Source: Thermoplasmata archaeon (GTDB lineage Archaea > Thermoplasmatota > DTKX01 > GCA-020343715). Taken from it: 7,942 nucleotides of DNA. The stretch lies in NCBI GenBank assembly GCA_020343715.1, contig CP070808.1, positions 1,584,435-1,592,376 on the forward strand. Reading direction: 5' to 3'. A program made the translations under genes and the position numbers. Positions 1 to 6,817 of this stretch are shown here, piece by piece. Every line of letters begins with the position of its first letter. The stretch's first letter is position 1. The notes beneath the pieces are model-generated. The model had not been told where the DNA came from. It ran no database searches and saw only the letters and a program-made list of their open reading frames with translations.

Positions 1-2447
1 CCGCTGTTGGAGTAGTGGTAGGGTTCAGCGGAGGCGAATGCAATGTCCTCGTCGGTGTCACCACCGGCCCTGATGGTTGCCACGTCCACCACGCCCGCTA
101 TGTCGTGCTGCACCTGGGAGGCGAAGGTGCCCGAGGACTGGTAGGCGACCCGTACCTTGTCGTCCGTGAGGTACACGACGTCCCGCTGGCCGTCGCCGTT
201 CCAGTCGGCGAAGGTGGCCGCGAAGGAGGGTGGGGTGTCGAAGCTGTAGTCCTCCGATCCGGGGAGCCCGTCGGACTTGCCGAAGAAGACGTAGTTGTTG
301 GGCTCCAGCGACCCCGAGGGGTCGGAGCCTGCGAAGACGTCGTCGTACATATCCCCGTTCAGGTCGCCAACGTGGACGGCGTAGACCGAGGTGTCGGAAA
401 GCCTCCTCTGGCCCACGGTGGTCCAACCGTCATCGCCGAACAGGATCCCCAAAGAGCCCCTGCTGTCGTGGCCCACGACTATATCGCCCATCCCGTCGGC
501 GTCGATGTCCCCGACATCGATGGAGGAGATGGGACGGTCCCCCGTGGATATGACCTCGTCGGGGGTGGAGTTGAAGGACGAGCCCTCGTTGAAGTAGATG
601 TAGATGTGGTCGGGCCTGCTGGTGGGGACCGTGGTGTTGTGGGCGACCAGGACCACATCAACGTCTCCATCGTCGTCCAGGTCGGCCATCTCGCAGTGGG
701 TGAAGTATGAGAAATGGCCCATGGATGGCGAGATTGGGAAGGTCCAGGTAGGGGCGTCGTCCACACCGCCGGCCGTGACCCTGTGACCGGTGGCGTTGAG
801 ACCGATGCCACCGTGGGTGTAAAGGACGTCTTCGTAACCGTCACCGTCCATGTCGCCCATGGCCACATCCGTGGCGTTCACCGTGGGCACCGTCGTCGAC
901 CAGAAATCCCCCTTGGTCACAGTGCTGTCGACCAGGGTCGAAGTACCGTCGAAGGACTCGGCGAAGGCGAACATCGAGGTGGAGCCGGCCCTGCCTTGCC
1001 GGACCATGTAACCCGTCTCCCTGGTAAGGGCGACTGTCCCCACCATCCGCAGGTCCGACGTGAACTCGTCCCGCCACGTCCTCTCGGGCATGGACTTGAC
1101 GCCCCACATGAGCAGGTCGGGGGCCACGGCGGGGTCGCCGTCGCCCCACTGGGCCCTAAGCATCAGGCGCGGGTAGACGCTGGCGGATATCTTCGAGATG
1201 TCAAGCACGGGTACGGTCAGACACTGGTACCCGGGGATCACCACGTCGTTGTGGGCGTCATAGAGGTCGTACCAGATGGGTCCCGAGCCTGTACCGGTCT
1301 CGAAGAACAGCAGGTCCCACACCTGGTCAATCGGGACCTGGACGTGCTCCGAGACCAGGACGTTGGTCGTCTCTCGGCCCCAGAGCGCGGTGTGGGGGAC
1401 CAGCTCCTTGGCGATGGACGTCGAGGACCACCTTAGCTGGCACTCTGCTCCGCCCCGGTTCTCGTAGTGCTCCACCCGGATGTCGTGAAGGCCCGCCGTC
1501 AGGTACTTGGAGCCGGAGTGCTCCGTTGGCGACTGGTCGTACCACTCGTCCACCAGTTGCTCGCCTCCGACCCACAGGCGACCCCCATCGTCCACCGTCA
1601 GGTGGAAGTTGTAGGTGTCGTCGTAGGGTATCATGACCTTCCCCTCCCAACGTATGGAGAAGGTGTTCGTGCCCACGCCCCCGCCCGGGCCCCCGTTGCC
1701 CCAGTCGAAGTCGATCATCTGATCCAGCCTGGTGAAATCGTAGTTCCTGAAGTCGGTGCTGTCGTGGTAGTCGCCCAAGAGGCCCCCGGGCTTGTAGTTA
1801 CCGAGGGGCTCGCACACACCCATTCCCAGCAACAGGTCGGCCCGGCTATCGTCCCTACCGATGTCGTAGAATGGGTCGTGCCAGAAGTCCGGGTCGGACT
1901 CGCCCACAACCCAACCCTCCAAGGTCGGCGGGTCGCCGGTCCTGCCCCTGTGGTCCAGGATGAAGGTCACCTGCAGCTGGACGTGCTCCTCCGAGTCGAT
2001 GCTCCTGAGGTCCGCATAGACAGAGTCGGACCGGACGGCGGCAACGGCCTTCATCAGCACCGGGTCGTCAGGGTACGCGGCGTCCTCGGGGTCACGGACC
2101 TCGATGGTCACCTGACCCTCTGGAACTGTGATGATGCCCACGGCGTAGTCCCACCGCTTGCCATCGTGGAGTGTGTAGTTGGTGGATACCACGTGGCCCA
2201 TCCCGCCCACGGCGGGCCCGAATCCAGTCCCCAGCGCGTACAGGCCCGCCTGGGCCGAGTAGGTGGAGGGGTCGTCGGGACCGCCCTCGATGATGTAGGT
2301 CATATCCTCGATGGCAGGGAGGGGGGTCGCTTCCGTCGCCGTGGGTGTCCCACGGGGTCCCTCGTCCGGTCCGGACAGGGCGACGAGCGGCGCGACGACC
2401 ATGAGCGCCGTCACCAGGGCGACGAGCAGGGGATTGGATTTACTCAA
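1..2447 (-). CDS. Secreted PA14 / FG-GAP beta-propeller protein (C-terminus cut by window edge)
   Basis: The 815 visible codons are continuous with no stop, and the gene runs off the left edge. I chose the TTG start at 2447 because GGAGG lies 8 bases upstream and it opens directly into a signal peptide (residues 1-25, MSKSNPLLVALVTALMVVAP then VALSG). Residues 36-215 are beta-rich and unassigned. Residues about 221-358 form a PA14 domain: it opens with GGLLGDYHDSTDF, has a central VDDGGRLWVGGEQLVDEW, and closes with QLRWSSTSIAKELVP. Residues 360-515 are another beta-sandwich region. From about 524 come FG-GAP/VCBS blades with calcium-loop motifs (DMDGDGYEDV 532, DLDDDGDVDV 589, DIDADGMGDI 647, DLNGDMYDDV 695, DWNGDGQRDV 748, and a degenerate one near 797). 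PA14 domains often bind glycans and FG-GAP propellers occur in adhesion proteins, so I infer an extracellular adhesin-like or glycan-binding role; no enzymatic motif is visible. It is divergent from the OB-fold gene. An internal ATG at residue 16 lies inside the signal peptide and is less likely as the start. Confidence 0.9.
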   Translation of the reverse strand, partial: MSKSNPLLVALVTALMVVAPLVALSGPDEGPRGTPTATEATPLPAIEDMTYIIEGGPDDPSTYSAQAGLYALGTGFGPAVGGMGHVVSTNYTLHDGKRWDYAVGIITVPEGQVTIEVRDPEDAAYPDDPVLMKAVAAVRSDSVYADLRSIDSEEHVQLQVTFILDHRGRTGDPPTLEGWVVGESDPDFWHDPFYDIGRDDSRADLLLGMGVCEPLGNYKPGGLLGDYHDSTDFRNYDFTRLDQMIDFDWGNGGPGGGVGTNTFSIRWEGKVMIPYDDTYNFHLTVDDGGRLWVGGEQLVDEWYDQSPTEHSGSKYLTAGLHDIRVEHYENRGGAECQLRWSSTSIAKELVPHTALWGRETTNVLVSEHVQVPIDQVWDLLFFETGTGSGPIWYDLYDAHNDVVIPGYQCLTVPVLDISKISASVYPRLMLRAQWGDGDPAVAPDLLMWGVKSMPERTWRDEFTSDLRMVGTVALTRETGYMVRQGRAGSTSMFAFAESFDGTSTLVDSTVTKGDFWSTTVPTVNATDVAMGDMDGDGYEDVLYTHGGIGLNATGHRVTAGGVDDAPTWTFPISPSMGHFSYFTHCEMADLDDDGDVDVVLVAHNTTVPTSRPDHIYIYFNEGSSFNSTPDEVISTGDRPISSIDVGDIDADGMGDIVVGHDSRGSLGILFGDDGWTTVGQRRLSDTSVYAVHVGDLNGDMYDDVFAGSDPSGSLEPNNYVFFGKSDGLPGSEDYSFDTPPSFAATFADWNGDGQRDVVYLTDDKVRVAYQSSGTFASQVQHDIAGVVDVATIRAGGDTDEDIAFASAEPYHYSNS
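45..869 (-). repeat. FG-GAP/VCBS repeat block (beta-propeller blades)
   Basis: Five clear blades and one degenerate blade are visible, each ending in an acidic D-x-(D/N)-x-D-G type loop followed by D-(V/I)-(V/L/F). The loop aspartates fall at residues 532, 589, 647, 695 and 748, spaced 57, 58, 48 and 53 residues apart; a sixth loop (GGDTDEDIAF) lies near 797. Such propellers usually have seven blades, so about one more is expected past the left edge. The loops probably bind calcium, by family analogy. Confidence 0.85.
1374..1787 (-). other. PA14 domain within the secreted protein
   Basis: Residues 221-358 carry the hallmarks of PA14: a GLLGDY-type opening, FSIRWEGKVMIPYDDTYNF in the first strands, TVDDGGRLWVGG in the centre, and LHDIRVEHYENRGGAECQLR leading to the typical W-S-S-x-S-I-A-K-E end. 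The domain is known from glycosidases, adhesins and toxins as a carbohydrate-binding or receptor-contact module. The VDDGG turn sits where some PA14 adhesins place calcium and glycan ligands. The ligand here cannot be told from the sequence. Confidence 0.88.
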
Positions 2448-2455
2448 TGGGGCGG

Positions 2456-2460
2456 CCTCC
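2456..2460 (-). promoter_or_regulatory. Shine-Dalgarno site deciding the TTG start
   Basis: GGAGG on the minus strand sits 8 bases upstream of TTG at 2447. This spacing, together with the signal peptide that begins at that codon, is the main reason for choosing a non-ATG start. No in-frame ATG lies between the promoter region and this TTG. Confidence 0.75.
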
Positions 2461-2490
2461 CCACGATGGGCGAGAGGCAATGGTTGGTCC

Positions 2491-2501
2491 GGATATTTAT
2501 C
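2491..2501 (-). promoter_or_regulatory. TATA-like box for the secreted PA14/FG-GAP gene
   Basis: Read on the minus strand this is TGATAAATATCC-like, an archaeal TATA-type element. A transcription start about 25 bases downstream (near 2472) would leave a leader of roughly 25 bases that includes the GGAGG ribosome-binding site at 2456-2460 before the TTG start. The second A/T box at 2508-2516 could be used instead. Assigning each box to a gene is inference. Confidence 0.55.
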
Positions 2502-2507
2502 AGTTGG

Positions 2508-2516
2508 CTTTATATC
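2508..2516 (+). promoter_or_regulatory. TATA-like box for the OB-fold gene
   Basis: CTTTATATC matches the archaeal TATA-box pattern (pyrimidine followed by TTTATAT). A start site about 25 bases downstream would fall near 2536-2540, just upstream of ATG 2544, giving a very short leader. The alternative box at 2491-2500, used on this strand, would give a leader of about 20 bases that includes GGAGGG at 2529-2534. Confidence 0.55.
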
Positions 2517-2543
2517 CACCCCCCCGCTGGAGGGACCGTTCCG

Positions 2544-3266
2544 ATGGTCGATGATTACCATCGGGACGACCTTAAGAGGTCGGTGGCCGGTTGTCGACCC
2601 ATGGTGGAAAGGCACTTGGTCGTGCTGTTGTGCGCATGCATCGCCATCGTCGGGACCCTCGCCTTGGCGGCATGGCTAGAGAGGGAGACGTCCGTGACCG
2701 CGGACCTGGGGGACCTGGAGGACATACCACTTGGGACGCTGGTGACCGTGGAGGGCACCATCGATGAGGTCCCATTGGCCGGGCCCAACGTCTCGGTCCT
2801 CGTCCTTCGGGATGCCGTCGGGAACATGATATCGGTGTTCATGGGGTTCGACGTCGGGGAGCTGTCCCCCGGATCCCGGCTAAGGGCCACGGGGAGGCTG
2901 GCCGTCTATCAGGGAAACCTGGAGGTGGTGGTGGAGGTCCGCGAAGACCTGGAGGTCCTCAGCAGGCCCAGGAGCCCGGAGGTTGAACTGAATGACCTGA
3001 TGAGGGCACCATGGGGCTTCGAGGGGATGGAACCCATTGTGAGGGTCAGGGTCCTCGCCTCCCCAATGGCTGACAGCAACGGAGAGGACTGGTGGTGCCT
3101 GGTGGGCGACCCGTCCACGAAAGACGGTGACGCTGTGCTGCTCCTGATCAGCTCCGATACCGTGATGGACGCTGTCCAGACCGAGGACCAGCTGGACCTT
3201 AGGGTGGCAGTCCGCTACGACCCGTCGTCCGGGTTCGTGTTCCTGGAGGTCGCCGACCTTGCCTAG
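2544..3266 (+). CDS. Membrane-anchored OB-fold-like protein
   Basis: This 240-residue protein has a basic N-terminus, one hydrophobic segment (residues about 25-44, LVVLLCACIAIVGTLALAAW) and an otherwise soluble beta-rich body, probably outside the membrane. Residues 63-138 look like an OB fold: LGTLVTVEGTIDEVP, then VSVLVLRDAVGNMISVFM, then GSRLRATGRLAVYQGNLEVV. Residues 163-240 (IVRVRVLASP, then WWCLVGDP, LDLRVAVRYDPSSGFVFLEV) may be a second, more diverged copy. Archaeal genomes carry uncharacterised exported OB-fold proteins of this kind; ligand and role are unknown, and nucleic-acid binding should not be assumed outside the cell. The start at 2544 is preferred for GGAGGG 9 bases upstream; ATG 2601 (221 residues) keeps the membrane segment but has no well-spaced ribosome site. 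The frame stays open upstream to 1467, but that part is antisense shadow. It is convergent with the large surface-protein gene, with a 4-base overlap. Confidence 0.82.
   Translation: MVDDYHRDDLKRSVAGCRPMVERHLVVLLCACIAIVGTLALAAWLERETSVTADLGDLEDIPLGTLVTVEGTIDEVPLAGPNVSVLVLRDAVGNMISVFMGFDVGELSPGSRLRATGRLAVYQGNLEVVVEVREDLEVLSRPRSPEVELNDLMRAPWGFEGMEPIVRVRVLASPMADSNGEDWWCLVGDPSTKDGDAVLLLISSDTVMDAVQTEDQLDLRVAVRYDPSSGFVFLEVADLA
3263..3266. other. Shared CTAG giving both convergent stop codons
   Basis: The palindrome CTAG reads as TAG on each strand. Plus-strand TAG 3264-3266 ends the OB-fold gene, and minus-strand TAG 3265-3263 ends the large surface-protein gene, so the two coding regions overlap by 4 bases with no intergenic space and no room for a separate terminator. 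Confidence 0.9.
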
Positions 3267-6200
3267 TCGTTCTTGGCCTGCATCATGTACACCAGGAGGG
3301 CCACGATGATGAGGGCGATCACCACGATGGCTATGAGCATCGATGAGGAGATGCCACCGTCCTCCGGGGGAGCCCTCAGGACTACCTCCAGCTGGGTTGC
3401 GGCGTTGAACTCGGGGTCAGAGGACACCACGGTTATGTCCAAGAAGGCCTGCTTGCCCTTCACGTCCTTGCCGGGGGAGAGGGTGAGGGTGACGGTGCCG
3501 CTGGCACCCTCCTCTAGGGTGATGACGGACATGTCCGCCTCGGTCCAGTTGGACGCCTCGCCCAGCATCAGGATGCTGAAGGTGTCGCTCCCCTGACCGG
3601 TGTTGGTGACGGTTAGCGTGACCTCCTTCTCCTTGCCCTTCGTTATTATGATGCTCTCCTGGGACAGGGCGATCTCCACCCCGTTGACGGTCACCTTCAC
3701 CTCCAGCTCGACCGTCTCGGTGGTCACGGTGTCCTGGGAGGTGGCAGTCACGGAAAGGGTGTAGGTCCCCTCGTCGATGTCGTCGGGCAGTATGACGGTG
3801 ACGCCCAGGGTGCCCACCTCGTCGGGGTCCAGGGCCACTGGGGTCGAGGAGAAGATGACGGACTCCGCCCAGTCGGCGTCGGCGAAGGTCAGCGCGAACA
3901 CGTCACGCTCCTGGCCCGTGTTCTCCATCTCGATGTCGAACACCAGCTGGTCCTCCCGGTAGCCCACCTTGGAGTCCTCGTCGGGGGTCAACGCAACGCC
4001 GGTGACCCACACGTGAACGGTGGAGCTGGCAGAGTCGTTGGTGACGCCGTTGGCCGAGGTGGCCATCAGCGTGAACTCGTAGAAGCCCGCTGCGGCGTCC
4101 GCGGCAGGGGTCACCTCCAGGAGCACCGTCTCCGAGGCTCCCTCGGCCACCTCGATAGAGGTATCGGAGAGAACGGCCCAGTCCTCGACGCCATCCTCCA
4201 GGGTGATGGTGAACGTGTCATCGCCCTGGCCCGTGTTGGTCACCACGAAGACCAGTGGCAGGATGACCTCCCGCCAGGTCTCGGCAAGGTCGGTGTCGGC
4301 CTCTATGGTCACACCGTCCACCAGGACGTTCACGGACATGCCTACCGAGTCGGAGGTCACGCCGTCCTCGGAGGTTGCCGTAAGGGTGAGGTCGTAGGCC
4401 TCCTCGTTCGCCACGTCGGGAACCATTACGGAGACGATTACCTCGGCGGTACCGCCCTCTTGGAGCGTGACAGAGGTGTGGCTCGGGGTGGCCCAGCCCG
4501 CGGCGTCGCCGTCCAGGGCGATGGTGAAGGTGTCGTTGCCCTGGCCGGTGTTCTCGATGGAAACGACGAACTCCACCGTCTCCTCGGGGAAGGCGGTCAT
4601 CTCGTCGTCCTCGATGGACACCTCGACGCCGTTGACGAGCACGTCGACCCAAAGCTCCATGTCACGGGACAGGTTGTCGTCCGTCTCGGACCTCACGGTC
4701 ACGTTGAAGTAGTACCGGTTCTCGTCGATGCCCTCTGGCACGACCACGGTGGCCATGAAGGTGCCCGTCTCCGAGGGCTCCACGGTCAGAGTTTCGTTGT
4801 CCCAAACGAGCCAGTCCGCGCCCGTCATCTGCTCGATAGTGTAGTGGTCAGTACCCGCACCGGTGTTGTCCACGTTGAACTCCAAGGTCCCGTTGGTGCC
4901 GACGTGGATGGGCTCTGGCTCGACGGGCTGGCTGACGTCCATCCCCTTGGTGGTGGACTCGCCGTAGCCCATCATTATGTAATTCATCTGGATCTTGAAG
5001 GCCATCAGGTCCACCGAGAGGACCATGAAGGCAATGCCCTGGTCCTCAGGGAAGAACTCGGGCAGCTGCTTGTCCATGCCGAACAGGTCGGGACCCATCT
5101 TCGGCAAGGGCATGATGTTGAAGTCGTCGGACATGGGACCCAGGGCCTGGGGCTGCCCCCAGTTGGTAAGACCGGTCTCCTCGTCGTAGACAGCGAAGAA
5201 CTGTCCGATGTAATAGCTCTCGGGCAGAGGGACGGTCGCCCTCAGCTCCACGGGATTGTCCTTGTGGACCCGGTCGACGGTTATCTTGATGTTCTCGTCC
5301 CGGGCGAAGAAGCCGGCATCGATGAGGGGCTCAGAGGTCTCCATCCTCTCCTCCCTCATGTCGTCGGAGTTCCACATCACGGCTTCGAACATCAGCCACC
5401 CGTTGACGTCGTTGGGGGGGACCTGGAAGGTCAGGTCGAAGTCACCGTTCGCGTCGGTGACCTTGAAACCGCTGTCCAGCACGGTCCAGTTGGTGTCGAA
5501 GAATCCGTCACGGTCGACCAGGTACCAGTTGATGCGCTTGTCGGGTACCGCTCCCGTGTCGTTGAAGACCCGGTACTTGACGTCGATGGGGTCGCCGGGC
5601 TCCTTGATCATATCGAAGATGGGACCGCTATCGGAGGTCTCCCAGGGAATGACGTCGAAGTTGTCCTCAGCGTCATCGGGGGAGGGTTCCTGAGGTGGCC
5701 TGGTGTCTATCATGCCCTCCATGTAGAAGCGCTGGAAGAGGGTGCCGTCGTCGACCATGCCCTTCATGTCGACCCTCTCGGCGGCGGCGTGGGAGATGGA
5801 GAACTCCGCCTTGCCGTCCGCTTCAGTGGTCCCGGAGAGGCTCTGCATGTCGGTGCCTCCGCCCTTCAGGTATATCTCCAGGTCCAAGCTCACATCGATA
5901 CCCTCCAGGGCGGTTCCGTCAAGGCCTGCGACCCACACGGCCAGCTCGGTCTGGTCGTCGGTGGCGCTCACGTTCTGGAACCACACGTCGTAGAAGCTGA
6001 CCATGAAGCCGGTTCCGAACAGTGGCTGGAGATATGCCGAAGCGTTGTAGTCGGCGAAGCTTGCCCCGGCGTTGACGGTGTACAGGGTCGCGTAGCGGAG
6101 GTCGACGGGGACGGTGTAGGAGGCCTTGTACACGCCGGTGCTCTCCCGGGTGACGGTCAGGTCGGCCAGGTCCTGGGCTATCTCGCCGTCGTAGGACGAG

Positions 6201-6781
6201 AGGCCGACTATGACGTCGGCGGCGTCCACCACGGTGCCGTTGGTGGTGGTCACCGTCACCGTGACGGTGTCACCGGGTGAGGGGTAGTGGTCGCTGACCA
6301 TCACGTTGATCACGGGGCCGTCCTCGATCATGATGAGGCCCATGGCGTTGGCCCCCACCTGCTTGTACTGGCACAATGCCATCATGAAGATGGCCTTGCC
6401 CATCAGTGGAAGGCCCTCGGACTGGGGCTCCAGTGCCACCAGGTGATGGGGCTCGGAGAGGAAGCTACCGGTGAAGATACCCCTCTCACCTGGTACCGAG
6501 TTCATCCCGATCCACTGGATGTCACCGGGCCCACCCTGGCCGAAGGTGAAGTTCATGAGTATGGCCAGGGCGACACCGCCCAGGTCGGGGTTCACGTAGC
6601 GACCGTTGGCGGTCACCTCGGCCGTGATGTTCACTTGCTCGCCTATGGTGTACGTCTCCTTCTCGAAGAAGAGCCTCAACATGGGGATCTCCTCGTCCTC
6701 CGGCGCCGCCTGGGAGGCGGGGGCCAGGGCGGACATCACGAAAAGCACACCAAGTAGTACGGCAACATAGCGGGGCTTCAT
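3263..6781 (-). CDS. Large membrane-anchored surface protein with tandem beta-sandwich repeats
   Basis: The product is 1172 residues. It begins with a signal peptide (residues 1-25, MKPRYVAVLLGVLFVMSALA then PASQA, likely cut before APEDEE). Ig/macroglobulin-like beta-sandwiches follow at about 32-115, 154-256, 258-358 and 393-475, recognisable by Y-x-x-G-E/D-x-V starts and the VYKASYTVPVDL and GKAEFSI strands. Residues 550-614 are methionine-rich. Five tandem domains of about 105 residues span 609-1136, each with an N-T-G-x-G/E motif (Asn 639, 744, 849, 954, 1060), resembling the NEW3/CARDB-type modules of archaeal envelope proteins. A transmembrane helix (1148-1167) and the short tail QAKND end it, so most of the chain is outside the cell. 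About fourteen N-x-S/T sequons are present and only one cysteine. No macroglobulin thioester (GCGEQ) or protease motif is seen. A structural, adhesive or S-layer-associated role is an inference. ATG 6781 is chosen over the in-frame TTG 6817, which lies within the TATA box. Confidence 0.94.
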   Translation of the reverse strand: MKPRYVAVLLGVLFVMSALAPASQAAPEDEEIPMLRLFFEKETYTIGEQVNITAEVTANGRYVNPDLGGVALAILMNFTFGQGGPGDIQWIGMNSVPGERGIFTGSFLSEPHHLVALEPQSEGLPLMGKAIFMMALCQYKQVGANAMGLIMIEDGPVINVMVSDHYPSPGDTVTVTVTTTNGTVVDAADVIVGLSSYDGEIAQDLADLTVTRESTGVYKASYTVPVDLRYATLYTVNAGASFADYNASAYLQPLFGTGFMVSFYDVWFQNVSATDDQTELAVWVAGLDGTALEGIDVSLDLEIYLKGGGTDMQSLSGTTEADGKAEFSISHAAAERVDMKGMVDDGTLFQRFYMEGMIDTRPPQEPSPDDAEDNFDVIPWETSDSGPIFDMIKEPGDPIDVKYRVFNDTGAVPDKRINWYLVDRDGFFDTNWTVLDSGFKVTDANGDFDLTFQVPPNDVNGWLMFEAVMWNSDDMREERMETSEPLIDAGFFARDENIKITVDRVHKDNPVELRATVPLPESYYIGQFFAVYDEETGLTNWGQPQALGPMSDDFNIMPLPKMGPDLFGMDKQLPEFFPEDQGIAFMVLSVDLMAFKIQMNYIMMGYGESTTKGMDVSQPVEPEPIHVGTNGTLEFNVDNTGAGTDHYTIEQMTGADWLVWDNETLTVEPSETGTFMATVVVPEGIDENRYYFNVTVRSETDDNLSRDMELWVDVLVNGVEVSIEDDEMTAFPEETVEFVVSIENTGQGNDTFTIALDGDAAGWATPSHTSVTLQEGGTAEVIVSVMVPDVANEEAYDLTLTATSEDGVTSDSVGMSVNVLVDGVTIEADTDLAETWREVILPLVFVVTNTGQGDDTFTITLEDGVEDWAVLSDTSIEVAEGASETVLLEVTPAADAAAGFYEFTLMATSANGVTNDSASSTVHVWVTGVALTPDEDSKVGYREDQLVFDIEMENTGQERDVFALTFADADWAESVIFSSTPVALDPDEVGTLGVTVILPDDIDEGTYTLSVTATSQDTVTTETVELEVKVTVNGVEIALSQESIIITKGKEKEVTLTVTNTGQGSDTFSILMLGEASNWTEADMSVITLEEGASGTVTLTLSPGKDVKGKQAFLDITVVSSDPEFNAATQLEVVLRAPPEDGGISSSMLIAIVVIALIIVALLVYMMQAKND
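3374..4957 (-). repeat. Five tandem repeats of about 105 residues (315 bp)
   Basis: Five copies lie end to end within the surface protein. Four boundaries are marked by V-x-V-x-G (VLVNGVEV, VLVDGVTI, VWVTGVAL, VTVNGVEI), at about 4642, 4327, 4012 and 3694. Each copy carries an N-T-G-(A/Q)-(G/E) motif followed by D-x-(F/Y) and a tryptophan about 15-20 residues later, as in NTGQGNDTFTIALDGDAAGW. The motif asparagines are spaced 105, 105, 105 and 106 residues apart. The copies have diverged in sequence but not in length. The pattern fits NEW3/CARDB-like immunoglobulin-type stalk modules. Confidence 0.88.
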
Positions 6782-6807
6782 GGTATCGCGAAAACGGTGG
6801 CCTGGCC

Positions 6808-6815
6808 GATATATC
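6808..6815 (-). promoter_or_regulatory. TATA-like box for the large surface-protein gene
   Basis: GATATATC, a perfect palindrome, lies 27-34 bases upstream of ATG 6781. A start about 25 bases downstream would leave almost no leader, and no Shine-Dalgarno sequence precedes the ATG, so the transcript is probably leaderless. The box overlaps the more upstream in-frame TTG 6817, which argues against translation from there. Confidence 0.65.
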
Positions 6816-6817
6816 AA

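Noticed and set aside
15..1436. Plus-strand open frames at 15-710 and 714-1436
   Set aside because: Both are codon-aligned antisense shadows of the PA14/FG-GAP gene; the H-, V- and G-rich products look like no protein family.
1467..2543. Upstream extension of the OB-fold reading frame to 1467
   Set aside because: This part is the codon-aligned antisense of the PA14/FG-GAP gene and crosses the divergent promoter. The translated extension shows no domain, and ATG 2544 has a ribosome site.
3263..3373. Archaeosortase-type sorting signal (PGF-CTERM) at the end of the surface protein
   Set aside because: The C-terminus has a transmembrane helix but no PGF or similar tripeptide before it and no basic cluster after it (tail QAKND), so a simple membrane anchor is the better reading.
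4013..6280. Plus-strand open frame of 755 codons inside the surface-protein gene
   Set aside because: Its codons align exactly with the minus-strand codons, so the GC-rich third positions of the real gene become its first positions and suppress stops. The product is a low-complexity run of G, V, H, D and L with no signal, domain or ribosome site, whereas the minus-strand reading has clear domains.
5375..6715. Alpha-2-macroglobulin identity for the N-terminal half of the surface protein
   Set aside because: The beta-sandwiches resemble MG2-type domains, but the thioester motif GCGEQ and a bait or terpenoid-like region are absent, so only a fold-level resemblance can be claimed.
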